7,482 nt of DNA from JAERML01 sp035687895 (GTDB lineage Bacteria > Bacteroidota > Ignavibacteria > UBA10030 > UBA6906): the NCBI GenBank assembly GCA_035687895.1, contig DASRUE010000287.1:1-7482 (forward strand), in the 5' to 3' direction. The position numbers and the translations under genes were made by a program. Under the pieces are notes generated by a model, which searched no databases, had not been told where the DNA came from, and saw nothing but the letters and a program-made list of their open reading frames with translations. Shown one piece after another: positions 1 through 6,672 of this stretch (the first letter of the stretch is position 1; each line of letters opens with the position of its first letter).

Positions 1-186
1 ACAGGCATTGAGGAGCAGACAATGACCTTCGGCCAGGATGACTACCAGATCATCTCGCAAATCCACGACATGGCGGAAATCCTTGAGAAAAAATATGAGG
101 GGGATGAGATTACAATTCGTTTCAGAATGAACCGGATGCACGCAGACAGGCTGAGGAAGATTCTCTTCAGGAAAATCCGAAATTGA
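1..186 (+). CDS. hflX: C-terminal end of a probable HflX-type ribosome-associated GTPase (partial)
   Basis: An open frame enters from the left edge in frame 1 and ends at the TGA at 184-186, giving 61 residues. The tail carries the pattern IHDMAEILEKKYEGDEITIR followed by a basic RLRKIL stretch. This resembles the small domain after the G domain in HflX, where a helix with a conserved AEVL-like run is followed by a Y-x-x-D-x-I beta strand. HflX binds and splits stalled or hibernating ribosomes in a GTP-dependent manner in the cytoplasm. None of the GTPase motifs are inside the window, so the identification rests only on this tail. The gene converges on the - strand lipoprotein gene, leaving 54 bp between the two stop codons. 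Confidence 0.55.
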   Translation, partial: TGIEEQTMTFGQDDYQIISQIHDMAEILEKKYEGDEITIRFRMNRMHADRLRKILFRKIRN

Positions 187-209
187 CTCTGAAATTCTTT
201 AGGGGTTGG

Positions 210-240
210 ATGCACGCCTCCGAATCTCAAGCGCGTGCGT
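210..240. terminator. Candidate hairpin between convergent genes
   Basis: An 8-bp stem (210-217 with 233-240, one T-G wobble) encloses a 15-base loop. It lies between the stop codons of the convergent hflX-like and debranching-type genes. On the + strand it is followed by a short TTTT inside the end of the opposing gene. There is no strong T-run on either strand, so it is only a modest terminator candidate. Confidence 0.35.
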
Positions 241-2511
241 TCACTTTTCACCTGCAAACCCGATCCCCGTAAACTGGTCCCGCATTGAGAACCCCTTCAG
301 TTTCCGGGCCGAAGGAAGTTCCACAATGTCCTCTCCGCTGTAGGCCACAAGGTCGTCGCTGCCGAAAATCAACGTCAGCCGCTTTGCCGGCTGCAGCGTT
401 GCCACCCCTTTCCACGCGTCACCGTTCATAAAGATCCAGACGAAGTTGACCTTCAGCGGCTCGGGGATGTCTGGTGCCTCGAGGACAACGCGCGCGGATT
501 CATTGTCCCGCAGGTATCTCCCATGCACGGGATATGCGCCCACGTTTACTGTAAAATCCACGTGCCGTATTTCGTCCGGCAGTTTTGGCTGAATCCACAT
601 CTGGCGGGCAATCGCGTCAACCCGAACGCCTAGATAGTCCTGATAAAAACTCCGGACGAACTCCGCCATACCGGTGAGTGACACCTGTAATCCTGCTGCG
701 CGGGGCAGAGCCTCTCCATGTCGTGGCACTGCGTCGAACGCTTCTGGAAGGGCACCCACCATGTCTGCGGTGAGAATCCGCTGGACCATTCCACGTGTTA
801 TCATGTAGGTCAGGTCCTGCCTGTCATATCGTGACAAAGTATAGATCAGCTGCCCCGCCAACCAGGTCCAGACTGGACCATTGTGCATCGCCTCCTCTCT
901 CGAGTACCCGCCTTCCCCCTCAACAGAAGGTCTGAACTTTGGATCATTCTGTGCGAGCGTTCCGACGCCCCAGGGATAAACGACGGCGTTCACGACGTTC
1001 TTGATCATCGTTTGCTGCGTAAGTTCTGACCCGAGAATGTCGACGCAGAAAAGAACGTTTGGCCTCACTTCTGCCACTCCCTCTCCCGTGGGGAGCAGAT
1101 GGTCATAGGGAAGTTGACGGGAGGTATCGATGAAGACTGCATTAAAGCTCTCTGTAGTCCTGGCTGCTTGTGCGTTTAGCGACCGCGCGGTGAGGGAATC
1201 GCCTGTGTACTGTGCTACAAAACCACCAATCAACTGTTGGAAATACCAAAGGAGCTGCATTTCCGCAGCGCGATTTCCACGTGGTGTGGCAGGCCTCCCG
1301 TTAACAGATGCATCCATCCAGGTCTCACTCGCTCCATGGGTCATGAGGTTTTGCGCGTCCGTATGATAGCGGATGGTGCCTTTAATACTCCGTGTGACGA
1401 CCGGCGCGAGATCCCGAACGAGCGTTGTATCATACGAATTGGTGACGTGCTCGTACATCTGTCTGACGAACCAGGGAGCGACGTCGGCGCTGTTGAACGT
1501 CATCAACCCCGGAGAGATCTTGTCTGCAATTCGACCATATGTCCAGTGCGCCACAACCGTATCCTGCCGTGCAGCTAACCAACGAAGGATGGCGCTTGTT
1601 GTTGCATAGTCATTCAACGCGAAGTCGAGCCCGGGGATTGCTATTGCGATCTCGCGGCCGCGAAATGTCCCATCCCAAGGAAATCCGGCAATGGCAACAC
1701 TTTCTTCGGCGCCCGAAAGAGGATTGGGTCGCGTGAGAAGAAGCGCGTCGAGTGAGAGCCGGGTCCAGTACAGAGCCTTGTTGAGATCTTGATCAGAGGT
1801 CTTGATGTACGCCTTGTTCAGCAGACGCTCCATCCGATCCGAACGGACCTGGAGCAATGCCGGAATCCGGGAGTAGAGCATCGCGAGATCCTCGTAAGGC
1901 GGTGCCTTCTCATATACGAGGAGAAAGGTTGGTGCCAAGCCGCCCCCTACTGCACTCCCATCCGCCGTTACCCTGCCGGAAGGTCCTGCACAAATGGAGA
2001 CCCGCGCCAACCCATCGGCCGCGACCCACGTGACGATACTGTCTCCGGCATTCTGTCGCTCGAACCCGGGTACGATGAATGGGGTGAAAAGAATCGGGGC
2101 GGCATCCGTTCGTTGCGCCCGTATCACCATGGCATGTACTGCGGGAACTTCAAGAGGTGAGATAGTTTCCGTTGAGCCATCTGAATGGTCAATAACCACC
2201 TGATGCGGAAAAACCCGCGTGCTGGAAACTGTAGCCCGTTCGCCACTACCGATCGTGACCGCAAACCCCTTCATCACCGGATTACCTTCTACGCTCCAGA
2301 CAATGTCCGCCAACGACGATGTCGAGCCACCCACGCTCCCCGAGACGAACCCCCCCCGCTTATCGGAGAGCATGAATGCCCGGGTTGACGCGTGCACATC
2401 GATCGTGAGAGAATCGACCGAGATTGGTTCACGTGGTTCGTTTCTCTTGTCGGTATCCCCACGACATCCTCCAATGAGGATTGTAGAGACAACAACAATT
2501 GCAAGTTTCAT
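241..2511 (-). CDS. Lipoprotein resembling amylo-alpha-1,6-glucosidase (GH133-type debranching enzyme), divergent
   Basis: The 756-residue protein starts with a lipoprotein signal peptide: MKLA, a hydrophobic run, then the lipobox LIGGC with Cys16 as lipidation site. It is therefore expected at a membrane surface outside the cytoplasm. Residues about 30-200 look beta-rich. Residues about 225-640 carry the (alpha/alpha)6 motifs of the glycogen debranching C-terminal family: FPWDGTFRGRE (277-287), SETWMDA (395-401), PRGNRAAEMQLLWY (410-423), RPNVLF (483-488), HNGPVWTWLAG (543-553) and LPEAFDA (588-594). The end (about 640-756) looks like a beta domain. By family analogy Asp400 and Glu590 are the candidate catalytic acids. 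Classical members have W-G-R-D and E-I-F-D-G at these places, so this is a diverged member; its substrate may be another alpha-glucan or oligosaccharide. AAGGA lies 9 bases before the ATG. No other glycan gene lies in the window. A related six-hairpin glycosidase family is the alternative. Confidence 0.65.
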   Translation of the reverse strand: MKLAIVVVSTILIGGCRGDTDKRNEPREPISVDSLTIDVHASTRAFMLSDKRGGFVSGSVGGSTSSLADIVWSVEGNPVMKGFAVTIGSGERATVSSTRVFPHQVVIDHSDGSTETISPLEVPAVHAMVIRAQRTDAAPILFTPFIVPGFERQNAGDSIVTWVAADGLARVSICAGPSGRVTADGSAVGGGLAPTFLLVYEKAPPYEDLAMLYSRIPALLQVRSDRMERLLNKAYIKTSDQDLNKALYWTRLSLDALLLTRPNPLSGAEESVAIAGFPWDGTFRGREIAIAIPGLDFALNDYATTSAILRWLAARQDTVVAHWTYGRIADKISPGLMTFNSADVAPWFVRQMYEHVTNSYDTTLVRDLAPVVTRSIKGTIRYHTDAQNLMTHGASETWMDASVNGRPATPRGNRAAEMQLLWYFQQLIGGFVAQYTGDSLTARSLNAQAARTTESFNAVFIDTSRQLPYDHLLPTGEGVAEVRPNVLFCVDILGSELTQQTMIKNVVNAVVYPWGVGTLAQNDPKFRPSVEGEGGYSREEAMHNGPVWTWLAGQLIYTLSRYDRQDLTYMITRGMVQRILTADMVGALPEAFDAVPRHGEALPRAAGLQVSLTGMAEFVRSFYQDYLGVRVDAIARQMWIQPKLPDEIRHVDFTVNVGAYPVHGRYLRDNESARVVLEAPDIPEPLKVNFVWIFMNGDAWKGVATLQPAKRLTLIFGSDDLVAYSGEDIVELPSARKLKGFSMRDQFTGIGFAGEK

Positions 2512-2654
2512 CCAGGGGTGTCCTTCGTGACATACTGAGGTTGGATGGTGATGAACGTACAGAAAACCGCGTTCAATTCAAAGGATATCAGTGTGGAATC
2601 AGCGACACAATTTTGGTACCTTGGAATACATCATCCATCCGGAAGGGTTTCTCC
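2512..2654. promoter_or_regulatory. Divergent intergenic region between the debranching-type gene and the phosphatase gene
   Basis: This 143-bp gap lies between the two divergent start codons and must hold at least the promoters for both, unless they lie in coding sequence. The ribosome-binding sites are visible: AAGGA for the left gene near 2521-2525 on the - strand, and GGAAGGG at 2641-2647 for the right gene. On the - strand a weak pair TTGAAT / TACGTT with a 16-base spacer is present; on the + strand I see no convincing -35/-10 pair. I recognise no operator repeat here. Confidence 0.35.
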
Positions 2655-3431
2655 ATGTTGCATGTGGCAATCGAGGCGGCACGGGAAGCAGGCAAGTACC
2701 TGAAGTACAACGTCGGGAAAGTACGAAGCGTTGAGACAAAGAAGGGGGAAGAAAGAAACCTGGTGTCGGAGATCGACAAGACCTCCGAGCAGAAAATCAT
2801 CGGGATCATCAAGCGACACTATCCCCATCACGCGATCCTGGCGGAGGAAAGCGGCGGAAGCGAGGCATCCGCGGAATACAAGTGGGTGATTGATCCGCTG
2901 GACGGCACAACGAACTTCCTGCACGGTCTTCCCCTCTATTGCGTCACCATCGCCATCGAGCGAAAAGGGGAAATCATCGCGGGTGTCGTCTACGATCCCA
3001 ACCTTGACGAGCTGTTTACTGCTGAGAAAGGCTCGGGCGCGTACGTAAACGGCAAACGGATGCACGTCTCCACAAGGACCCGGCTGCTTGATAGCCTCCT
3101 CGTAACGGGTTTTCCCTACGACATCGCAGCCAACCCCGGGAATGTGGTCGGGCACTTTGCGAACTTCCTCATGGAGGGACAAGGGATTCGCCGTCTTGGT
3201 TCAGCGGCGTTGGATCTTTCATACATTGCTGCGGGACGACTGGATGGCTACTGGGAGGTGAACCTCAATCCGTGGGACATGGCAGCGGGTGTTCTCTTCG
3301 TCCTCGAATCAGGGGGCCGGGTTACTGACTTCACCGGCGCTCCCACAACAATCTACCATAAGCAAGTACTCGCAAGCAATAGCCTCATCCATACCGCCAT
3401 GATCGACGTTCTGAAGAGAGGCGCCGTTTGA
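2655..3431 (+). CDS. suhB: Inositol-1-monophosphatase family protein (SuhB-like)
   Basis: This is a Mg2+-dependent phosphatase of the inositol monophosphatase superfamily, likely acting on inositol phosphates or related sugar phosphates in the cytoplasm. The frame is open from 2499, but I chose the ATG at 2655: it gives the usual start (MLHVAIEAAREAGKYL), a 258-residue length typical of the family, and GGAAGGG seven bases upstream. The metal-binding motifs are complete: Glu64-Glu65 in ILAEES, D80-P-L-D83-G-T-T-N (motif A), and N205-P-W-D208-M-A-A-G (motif B). The C-terminal GGRVTDFTG segment is also standard. The gene stands alone on the + strand, divergent from the lipoprotein gene and convergent with the ferredoxin gene. 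Inositol, fructose-1,6-bisphosphate, PAP or histidinol phosphate are all possible substrates in this superfamily. The SuhB/IMPase assignment is the most likely, but substrate specificity cannot be read from the motifs. Confidence 0.9.
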   Translation: MLHVAIEAAREAGKYLKYNVGKVRSVETKKGEERNLVSEIDKTSEQKIIGIIKRHYPHHAILAEESGGSEASAEYKWVIDPLDGTTNFLHGLPLYCVTIAIERKGEIIAGVVYDPNLDELFTAEKGSGAYVNGKRMHVSTRTRLLDSLLVTGFPYDIAANPGNVVGHFANFLMEGQGIRRLGSAALDLSYIAAGRLDGYWEVNLNPWDMAAGVLFVLESGGRVTDFTGAPTTIYHKQVLASNSLIHTAMIDVLKRGAV

Positions 3432-3440
3432 CCACCCCGC

Positions 3441-3468
3441 AAAAAAATATAGGCGCCCTCTGGACGCC
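3441..3468 (-). terminator. Rho-independent terminator of the CBS-ferredoxin unit
   Basis: The hairpin GGCG-c-CC-tct-GG-a-CGCC occupies 3452-3468: six base pairs with one internal C/A mismatch and a three-base loop. On the - strand it is followed within three bases by seven consecutive T (3447-3441). It lies 31 bases beyond the ferredoxin stop codon, so it fits as terminator of the leftward transcript. On the + strand the same hairpin is followed only by CGCCTTTCC, so it would act weakly, if at all, on the phosphatase transcript. Confidence 0.65.
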
Positions 3469-3498
3469 CGCCTTTCCTAGACTGCAGGTGTTTTAGCC

Positions 3499-3936
3499 TC
3501 AGAACTTCTTGATCATGTCCAGCAACAGGAACACAAACATCCCGGCAAAGACAAGTAGAAAGAATGATGCGATGCCCAAAAGAGCAAACCGTTCCTTGGT
3601 CTTCTCCTTGTCAATCTGACGGAGAGGATGTGTCTTCACAACCATGTCACCCGTGATCCGGGTCTGGCATGCCAGTCTGAGGTTCTTTTCCACTACCCTG
3701 GCAATCGCAAGACTCCCACCCAGCGTTGACTCTTCATCCTGGCTCCGGGGAGATGCCCCCTTGCCATCAACAATCTCCACTGCACACGTTCCACAGAAGT
3801 TGTTTCCACGGCAGTTCGTCAACATATCAAGCCCTTTGTAGGGAGTGACGTTGACATTCATCATGAACTCGCGAAGGTTTGTTCCTGGTTCGACATCAAA
3901 CGAACGATGTTCATGATGGAACGTGACCACAGGCAT
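3499..3936 (-). CDS. Membrane-anchored [2Fe-2S] ferredoxin with adrenodoxin-like cysteine spacing
   Basis: This 145-residue protein has an N-terminal beta-grasp ferredoxin domain (about 1-105) and a C-terminal hydrophobic helix (about 118-139, ending MIKKF). The cluster ligands are Cys42, Cys48, Cys51 and Cys90, i.e. CX5CX2CX38C. CX5CX2C is the spacing of adrenodoxin-type ferredoxins rather than the CX4CX2C of plant types. The helix is preceded by a charged linker rich in Lys (DKEKTKER, 109-116), which suggests that the cluster domain stays on the cytoplasmic face, tethered to the membrane as a one-electron carrier. AAAGGAG lies about six bases before the ATG. The gene starts 26 bp after the CBS-domain gene stops, so both are likely on one transcript that ends at the hairpin near 3441-3468. 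No reductase, cytochrome P450 or other evident partner lies nearby. The family identification is strong; the electron donor and acceptor are unknown. Confidence 0.85.
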   Translation of the reverse strand: MPVVTFHHEHRSFDVEPGTNLREFMMNVNVTPYKGLDMLTNCRGNNFCGTCAVEIVDGKGASPRSQDEESTLGGSLAIARVVEKNLRLACQTRITGDMVVKTHPLRQIDKEKTKERFALLGIASFFLLVFAGMFVFLLLDMIKKF

Positions 3937-3962
3937 GCGTTCTCCTTTGTTAGCGTAACGGA

Positions 3963-4418
3963 TTACTTGGTGTACTTCTTTTCCACTCCCGGCGGGACAT
4001 GGAACATATAGTTGTGCAGAAATTCGATGTTGTCGTCCTTTTCAGAAATCTCCACGAGTAGCAGATCGCGCAGCGAGATGAAGCCGAGCAATTTGTCTCC
4101 CTCGACAATCGGGAGATGCCGACAGTTGGCCTGTTTCATTTTTCGGAGACAGGACTCATGCGTCTCGTCGGCGCCGGCCACAACGAGGTTCGACGTCATC
4201 ACCGATTCCACCGGTGTTGCCCTGGGATTCAGTCCTTTGGACACCACACGATTGATGACGTCACGTTCAGAGAAGATCCCGACGAGCCGCGAGCCATCCA
4301 TTACGGAGACTGCACCAATATTCTTCTCTGCCATGTACTCAACCGCAACCTGCACCGTCGCGTGCTTGTCCACCGTGTAGACCGACCGGTCCGCAATCAG
4401 TTGCTTGATTGACATCAT
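3963..4418 (-). CDS. Two-CBS-domain (Bateman module) protein
   Basis: The 151-residue protein is almost only a CBS pair. CBS1 spans about residues 7-60 (VQVAVEYMAEKNIGAVSVMD, then GIFSERD with Asp53) and CBS2 about 70-122 (MTSNLVV, then HLPIVEGDKLLGFISLRD with Asp118). The S-x-R-D ends of both domains match the place where the ribose hydroxyls of AMP, ADP or ATP bind in many CBS pairs. About 28 extra residues follow (DDNIEFLHNYMFHVPPGVEK), a tail often seen in stand-alone CBS proteins. No catalytic domain is fused, so it most likely acts as a soluble regulator. I chose the first of two tandem ATG codons because AAGGAG lies six bases before it. The ferredoxin gene follows directly, suggesting a functional link. 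Partner and ligand cannot be read from the sequence. Confidence 0.88.
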   Translation of the reverse strand: MMSIKQLIADRSVYTVDKHATVQVAVEYMAEKNIGAVSVMDGSRLVGIFSERDVINRVVSKGLNPRATPVESVMTSNLVVAGADETHESCLRKMKQANCRHLPIVEGDKLLGFISLRDLLLVEISEKDDNIEFLHNYMFHVPPGVEKKYTK

Positions 4419-4428
4419 GGGAGTCTCC

Positions 4429-4462
4429 TTAGAACTGGTGATGGTTTAGAACTGGTGATGGT
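4429..4462. repeat. Perfect 17-bp tandem duplication in the CBS gene leader
   Basis: TTAGAACTGGTGATGGT occurs twice in direct succession, at 4429-4445 and 4446-4462, with no mismatch and no spacer. It sits 10 bases upstream of the CBS start codon. The unit nearest the gene overlaps the AAGGAG ribosome-binding site by two bases. It could be a recent slippage duplication or a two-site operator or leader element; the sequence does not decide. Confidence 0.9.
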
Positions 4463-4520
4463 ATTGGTGTCCTTATGTGCAAAATGCCCGCCATGGTGTG
4501 GTAACGGTGGAGACGGTGCT

Positions 4521-4549
4521 GCCCGCCGCTGACCTTGGGACGCGGGGGC
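4521..4549. other. GC-rich hairpin in the leader of the CBS gene
   Basis: On the - strand GCCCCCG (4549-4543) can pair with CGGCGGGC (4528-4521), giving seven base pairs with one bulged C and a 14-base loop. It lies inside the predicted CBS leader, about 100 bases before the start codon. No T-run follows, so it is not an obvious terminator, and I recognise no riboswitch class. Confidence 0.4.
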
Positions 4550-4619
4550 CTCGGGGTATGATGGAACTGCTATTTCGGACCTTCCGGAGACTTCGGCGAT
4601 TCTCAGGGAACGTATACTC

Positions 4620-4647
4620 AAAATACGGGTTTTTCCTTGAATGTCAA
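4620..4647 (-). promoter_or_regulatory. Candidate sigma-70-type promoter for the CBS-ferredoxin unit
   Basis: On the - strand a perfect TTGACA (4647-4642) overlaps the deoA stop codon. TATTTT (4625-4620) follows after a 16-base spacer. It matches the -35 consensus fully and the -10 consensus at four of six bases. Initiation near 4613 would give a leader of about 195 bases before the CBS start at 4418. This fits the large gap that breaks the otherwise overlapping gene string. Confidence 0.45.
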
Positions 4648-5987
4648 TATTGCGTCGTGGGTATCCACGACCTAATGCCTTCAGCGTCCACTAAAGCATG
4701 GATGCTCGACTTGCGGGGAACGACTGTGGGACCAACGTCGATGCAGGCGCCAAGTTCCAGCACCGCCCGGTCAACCACTTCTTCACGGTCTGTATGGATT
4801 ACTGCCAGAGTCTCCCCCTTGTCCACCTTGTCGCCGAGCTTCTTCTTGAGCACAATGCCGGCCTTGGGATCAATGATATCATCCACACGCTGCCGTCCGG
4901 CACCGAGTTCCGTTGCGAGGAGGCCAATGCGCATCGTTTCAAATCCTGTCACGTAGCCGGCGGCCTTGCTTTTCACCTCCCGTAGCAATGATGCCACCGG
5001 ATGTTTTTCCAATTGCTCGATATGCGAGATGTCACCCCCCTGGCGTTTCACAATTGCCAGGAACTTCTCGTATGCCTTTCCGGACCAGATGGCAGAGCGG
5101 CACAAATTCATTCCTTCTTCAATCGAGGCGGCCTTTCCTCCCAGGAACACCATTGCACCACCGAGGACATAGGTCACCTCCATCAGATCGGGAATGTTCT
5201 TTCCCCTGAGACATTCCACCGATTCAACAACCTCCAACCAGTTGCCGATCGTCAGGCCGAGAGGCTGGTTCATATCCGTGATGAACCCCATCGTACGCTT
5301 CCCGGCGCTATTCCCGATCGCCACCAGCGCGGAGCACAGGGCGACCGAGTCTTCATACTTCTGCATGAACGCGCCGTTGCCTGTTTTCACGTCGAGCACC
5401 AGAGCGTCGATCCCTTCGGCCAGCTTCTTGCTCATGATGCTTCCCGCTATCAGCGGCACCGACTCTACGGTTGCGGTCACATCCCTAAGTGAATACATCC
5501 GTTTGTCTGCGGGGACGATCTCTTCCGTCTGGCCAATAAGAACAAGGCCTACTTCCTTAATGATTTGTGTGTATTCCAAAATAGAACATTGGGTAGTGAA
5601 CCCGGGAATAGACTCAAGCTTGTCGAGCGTCCCACCGGTGTGTCCGAGGCCGCGTCCGGAGATCATTGGAACGGGGACCCCACAGGCCGCCACCATTGGC
5701 GCAAGAATCAGAGACACCTTGTCGCCAACACCCCCGGTGGAGTGCTTGTCGACTTTAGTCCCGGGGATCGAAGAAAGGTCGACAACCTTGCCGGAGTGCA
5801 ACATCACATCAGTGAACACGGCGGTTTCATCCGGGGTCATCCCCTTGAAGTAGACCGCCATGAGGAATGCTGACATCTGGTAGTCGGGGATTGTCCCAGC
5901 GACGTAACCCGCCACGAGGGCCTCAATTTCCTGCTTTGAGAGCGCACCTCCACTCCGTTTCTTCCGGATGAGTTCCACAGGGTTCAT
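4644..5987 (-). CDS. deoA: Thymidine / pyrimidine-nucleoside phosphorylase
   Basis: The enzyme splits thymidine or deoxyuridine with phosphate into the base and 2-deoxy-alpha-D-ribose 1-phosphate in nucleoside salvage. The 447-residue sequence is full length, about ten residues longer at the C-terminus than common members. It begins with the alpha-helical lobe (VELIRKKRSGGALSKQEIE), then the phosphate-binding KHSTGGVGD (81-89) and the family signature SGRGLGHTGGTLDKLES (110-126). Substrate-binding Arg168, Ser183 and Lys187 are present in SLRDV and GSIMSKK. The C-terminal alpha/beta domain ends GACIDVGPTVVP before a short tail. Residue 108 is Met, as in thymidine phosphorylases; as I recall, uridine-accepting pyrimidine phosphorylases have Lys there, so a preference for deoxynucleosides is inferred. 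The ATG overlaps the stop of the HAD gene by four bases (ATGA) and has only a weak ribosome-binding site, which points to translational coupling. Confidence 0.95.
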   Translation of the reverse strand: MNPVELIRKKRSGGALSKQEIEALVAGYVAGTIPDYQMSAFLMAVYFKGMTPDETAVFTDVMLHSGKVVDLSSIPGTKVDKHSTGGVGDKVSLILAPMVAACGVPVPMISGRGLGHTGGTLDKLESIPGFTTQCSILEYTQIIKEVGLVLIGQTEEIVPADKRMYSLRDVTATVESVPLIAGSIMSKKLAEGIDALVLDVKTGNGAFMQKYEDSVALCSALVAIGNSAGKRTMGFITDMNQPLGLTIGNWLEVVESVECLRGKNIPDLMEVTYVLGGAMVFLGGKAASIEEGMNLCRSAIWSGKAYEKFLAIVKRQGGDISHIEQLEKHPVASLLREVKSKAAGYVTGFETMRIGLLATELGAGRQRVDDIIDPKAGIVLKKKLGDKVDKGETLAVIHTDREEVVDRAVLELGACIDVGPTVVPRKSSIHALVDAEGIRSWIPTTQY

Positions 5988-6625
5988 ACGATTGCAAGTA
6001 GCTCGGGAAAATGGGAGATGATGAAATCGGGTGAGTACACATCAAGTTCCGCCTCGGTGAGCGAACCATACGTCACAGCGCACGTGGAGACACCGGCGTT
6101 CCGGCCGGCAAGGACATCCTTGTCTGTGTCACCCACCATCACCGTGTCTTCCCGCTCCCATTGTTGGTCGGCGAGAATCTTGAGAATGATGGAAGGATCA
6201 GGCTTGTACGGAATCCCATCCGACCCCTGCAATTGTGAAAAGAAAGCTGAGATGCCGAAGTGCTCTACAGCGCGCCGTATCCCTTCACCCTTTTTCGTTG
6301 AAGCAATGGCCAGTCGTTTCCCGTGACCATGAAGAGCCTCAAGAGTCTCCTTCACACCGGGAAAGAGTGTCGTTGTCTTCAATGCGCGCGGAGGATAATA
6401 CTCAGAGTAGAGCCTTGTCGCATCGGGGATACGTGAGTGAAGCGATGAGGGAAGTAACAAGGAGAAGGTTTCCTCAAGGGTCTTTCCTATGTGGGGGAAG
6501 AGATCTTCTTCGTTCAATGACTCAACACCGATCTGACCAAGCACCCATTTCTGTGCCGTTGCGATATCCCACTTGGAGTCGGTGATGGTTCCGTCAAGAT
6601 CGAAGATGATATTGGTGTATCCCAT
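5984..6625 (-). CDS. HAD-superfamily phosphatase, phosphoglycolate-phosphatase (Gph) or PpaX-like
   Basis: This 213-residue protein is a subclass I HAD hydrolase with an alpha-helical cap. Motif I is DLDGT (9-13; Asp9 nucleophile, Asp11 acid/base). Motif II is Ser109-Thr110 after LAIA. Motif III is Lys141 in YKPDP, and motif IV is GDTDKD (165-170). The cap lies at about residues 15-85. The family removes phosphate from small molecules such as phosphoglycolate, sugar phosphates, nucleotides or pyrophosphate. The gene sits between a nucleotide-sugar hydrolase and deoA, so a sugar phosphate or nucleoside monophosphate is plausible; this is inference from context. An in-frame TGA lies directly before the ATG, so the start is well defined, but no clear ribosome-binding site is visible. 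It follows the small cysteine protein gene by 47 bp and overlaps deoA by 4 bp. Confidence 0.88.
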   Translation of the reverse strand: MGYTNIIFDLDGTITDSKWDIATAQKWVLGQIGVESLNEEDLFPHIGKTLEETFSLLLPSSLHSRIPDATRLYSEYYPPRALKTTTLFPGVKETLEALHGHGKRLAIASTKKGEGIRRAVEHFGISAFFSQLQGSDGIPYKPDPSIILKILADQQWEREDTVMVGDTDKDVLAGRNAGVSTCAVTYGSLTEAELDVYSPDFIISHFPELLAIV

Positions 6626-6672
6626 TCAGGTATGCAGAGTCAAAATGAGGAGTCCGTGACGATAGACTCGTT

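Noticed and set aside
2499..2654. Upstream 52-codon extension of the phosphatase reading frame
   Set aside because: It overlaps the opposing gene's start, has no family similarity, and the internal ATG at 2655 has a good ribosome-binding site and gives the normal length.
4415..4621. 68-codon - strand frame between deoA and the CBS gene, ending in an ATGA overlap with the CBS start
   Set aside because: It would need a TTG start without a clear ribosome-binding site, has Pro/Ser/Arg-rich composition without recognisable motifs, and contains the 17-bp tandem repeat. It is more likely leader sequence, though the ATGA overlap was noted.
4419..4643. Riboswitch or small RNA in the CBS leader
   Set aside because: A hairpin and repeats are visible, but I could match no conserved core of a known riboswitch class.
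4477..4956. 159-codon + strand frame over the deoA 3' end
   Set aside because: It is antisense to the well-supported deoA coding sequence, is Ser/Arg-rich and has no recognisable domain.
5194..5853. 219-codon + strand frame inside deoA
   Set aside because: It is fully antisense to conserved DeoA motifs; its length results from the codon bias of the real gene on the other strand.
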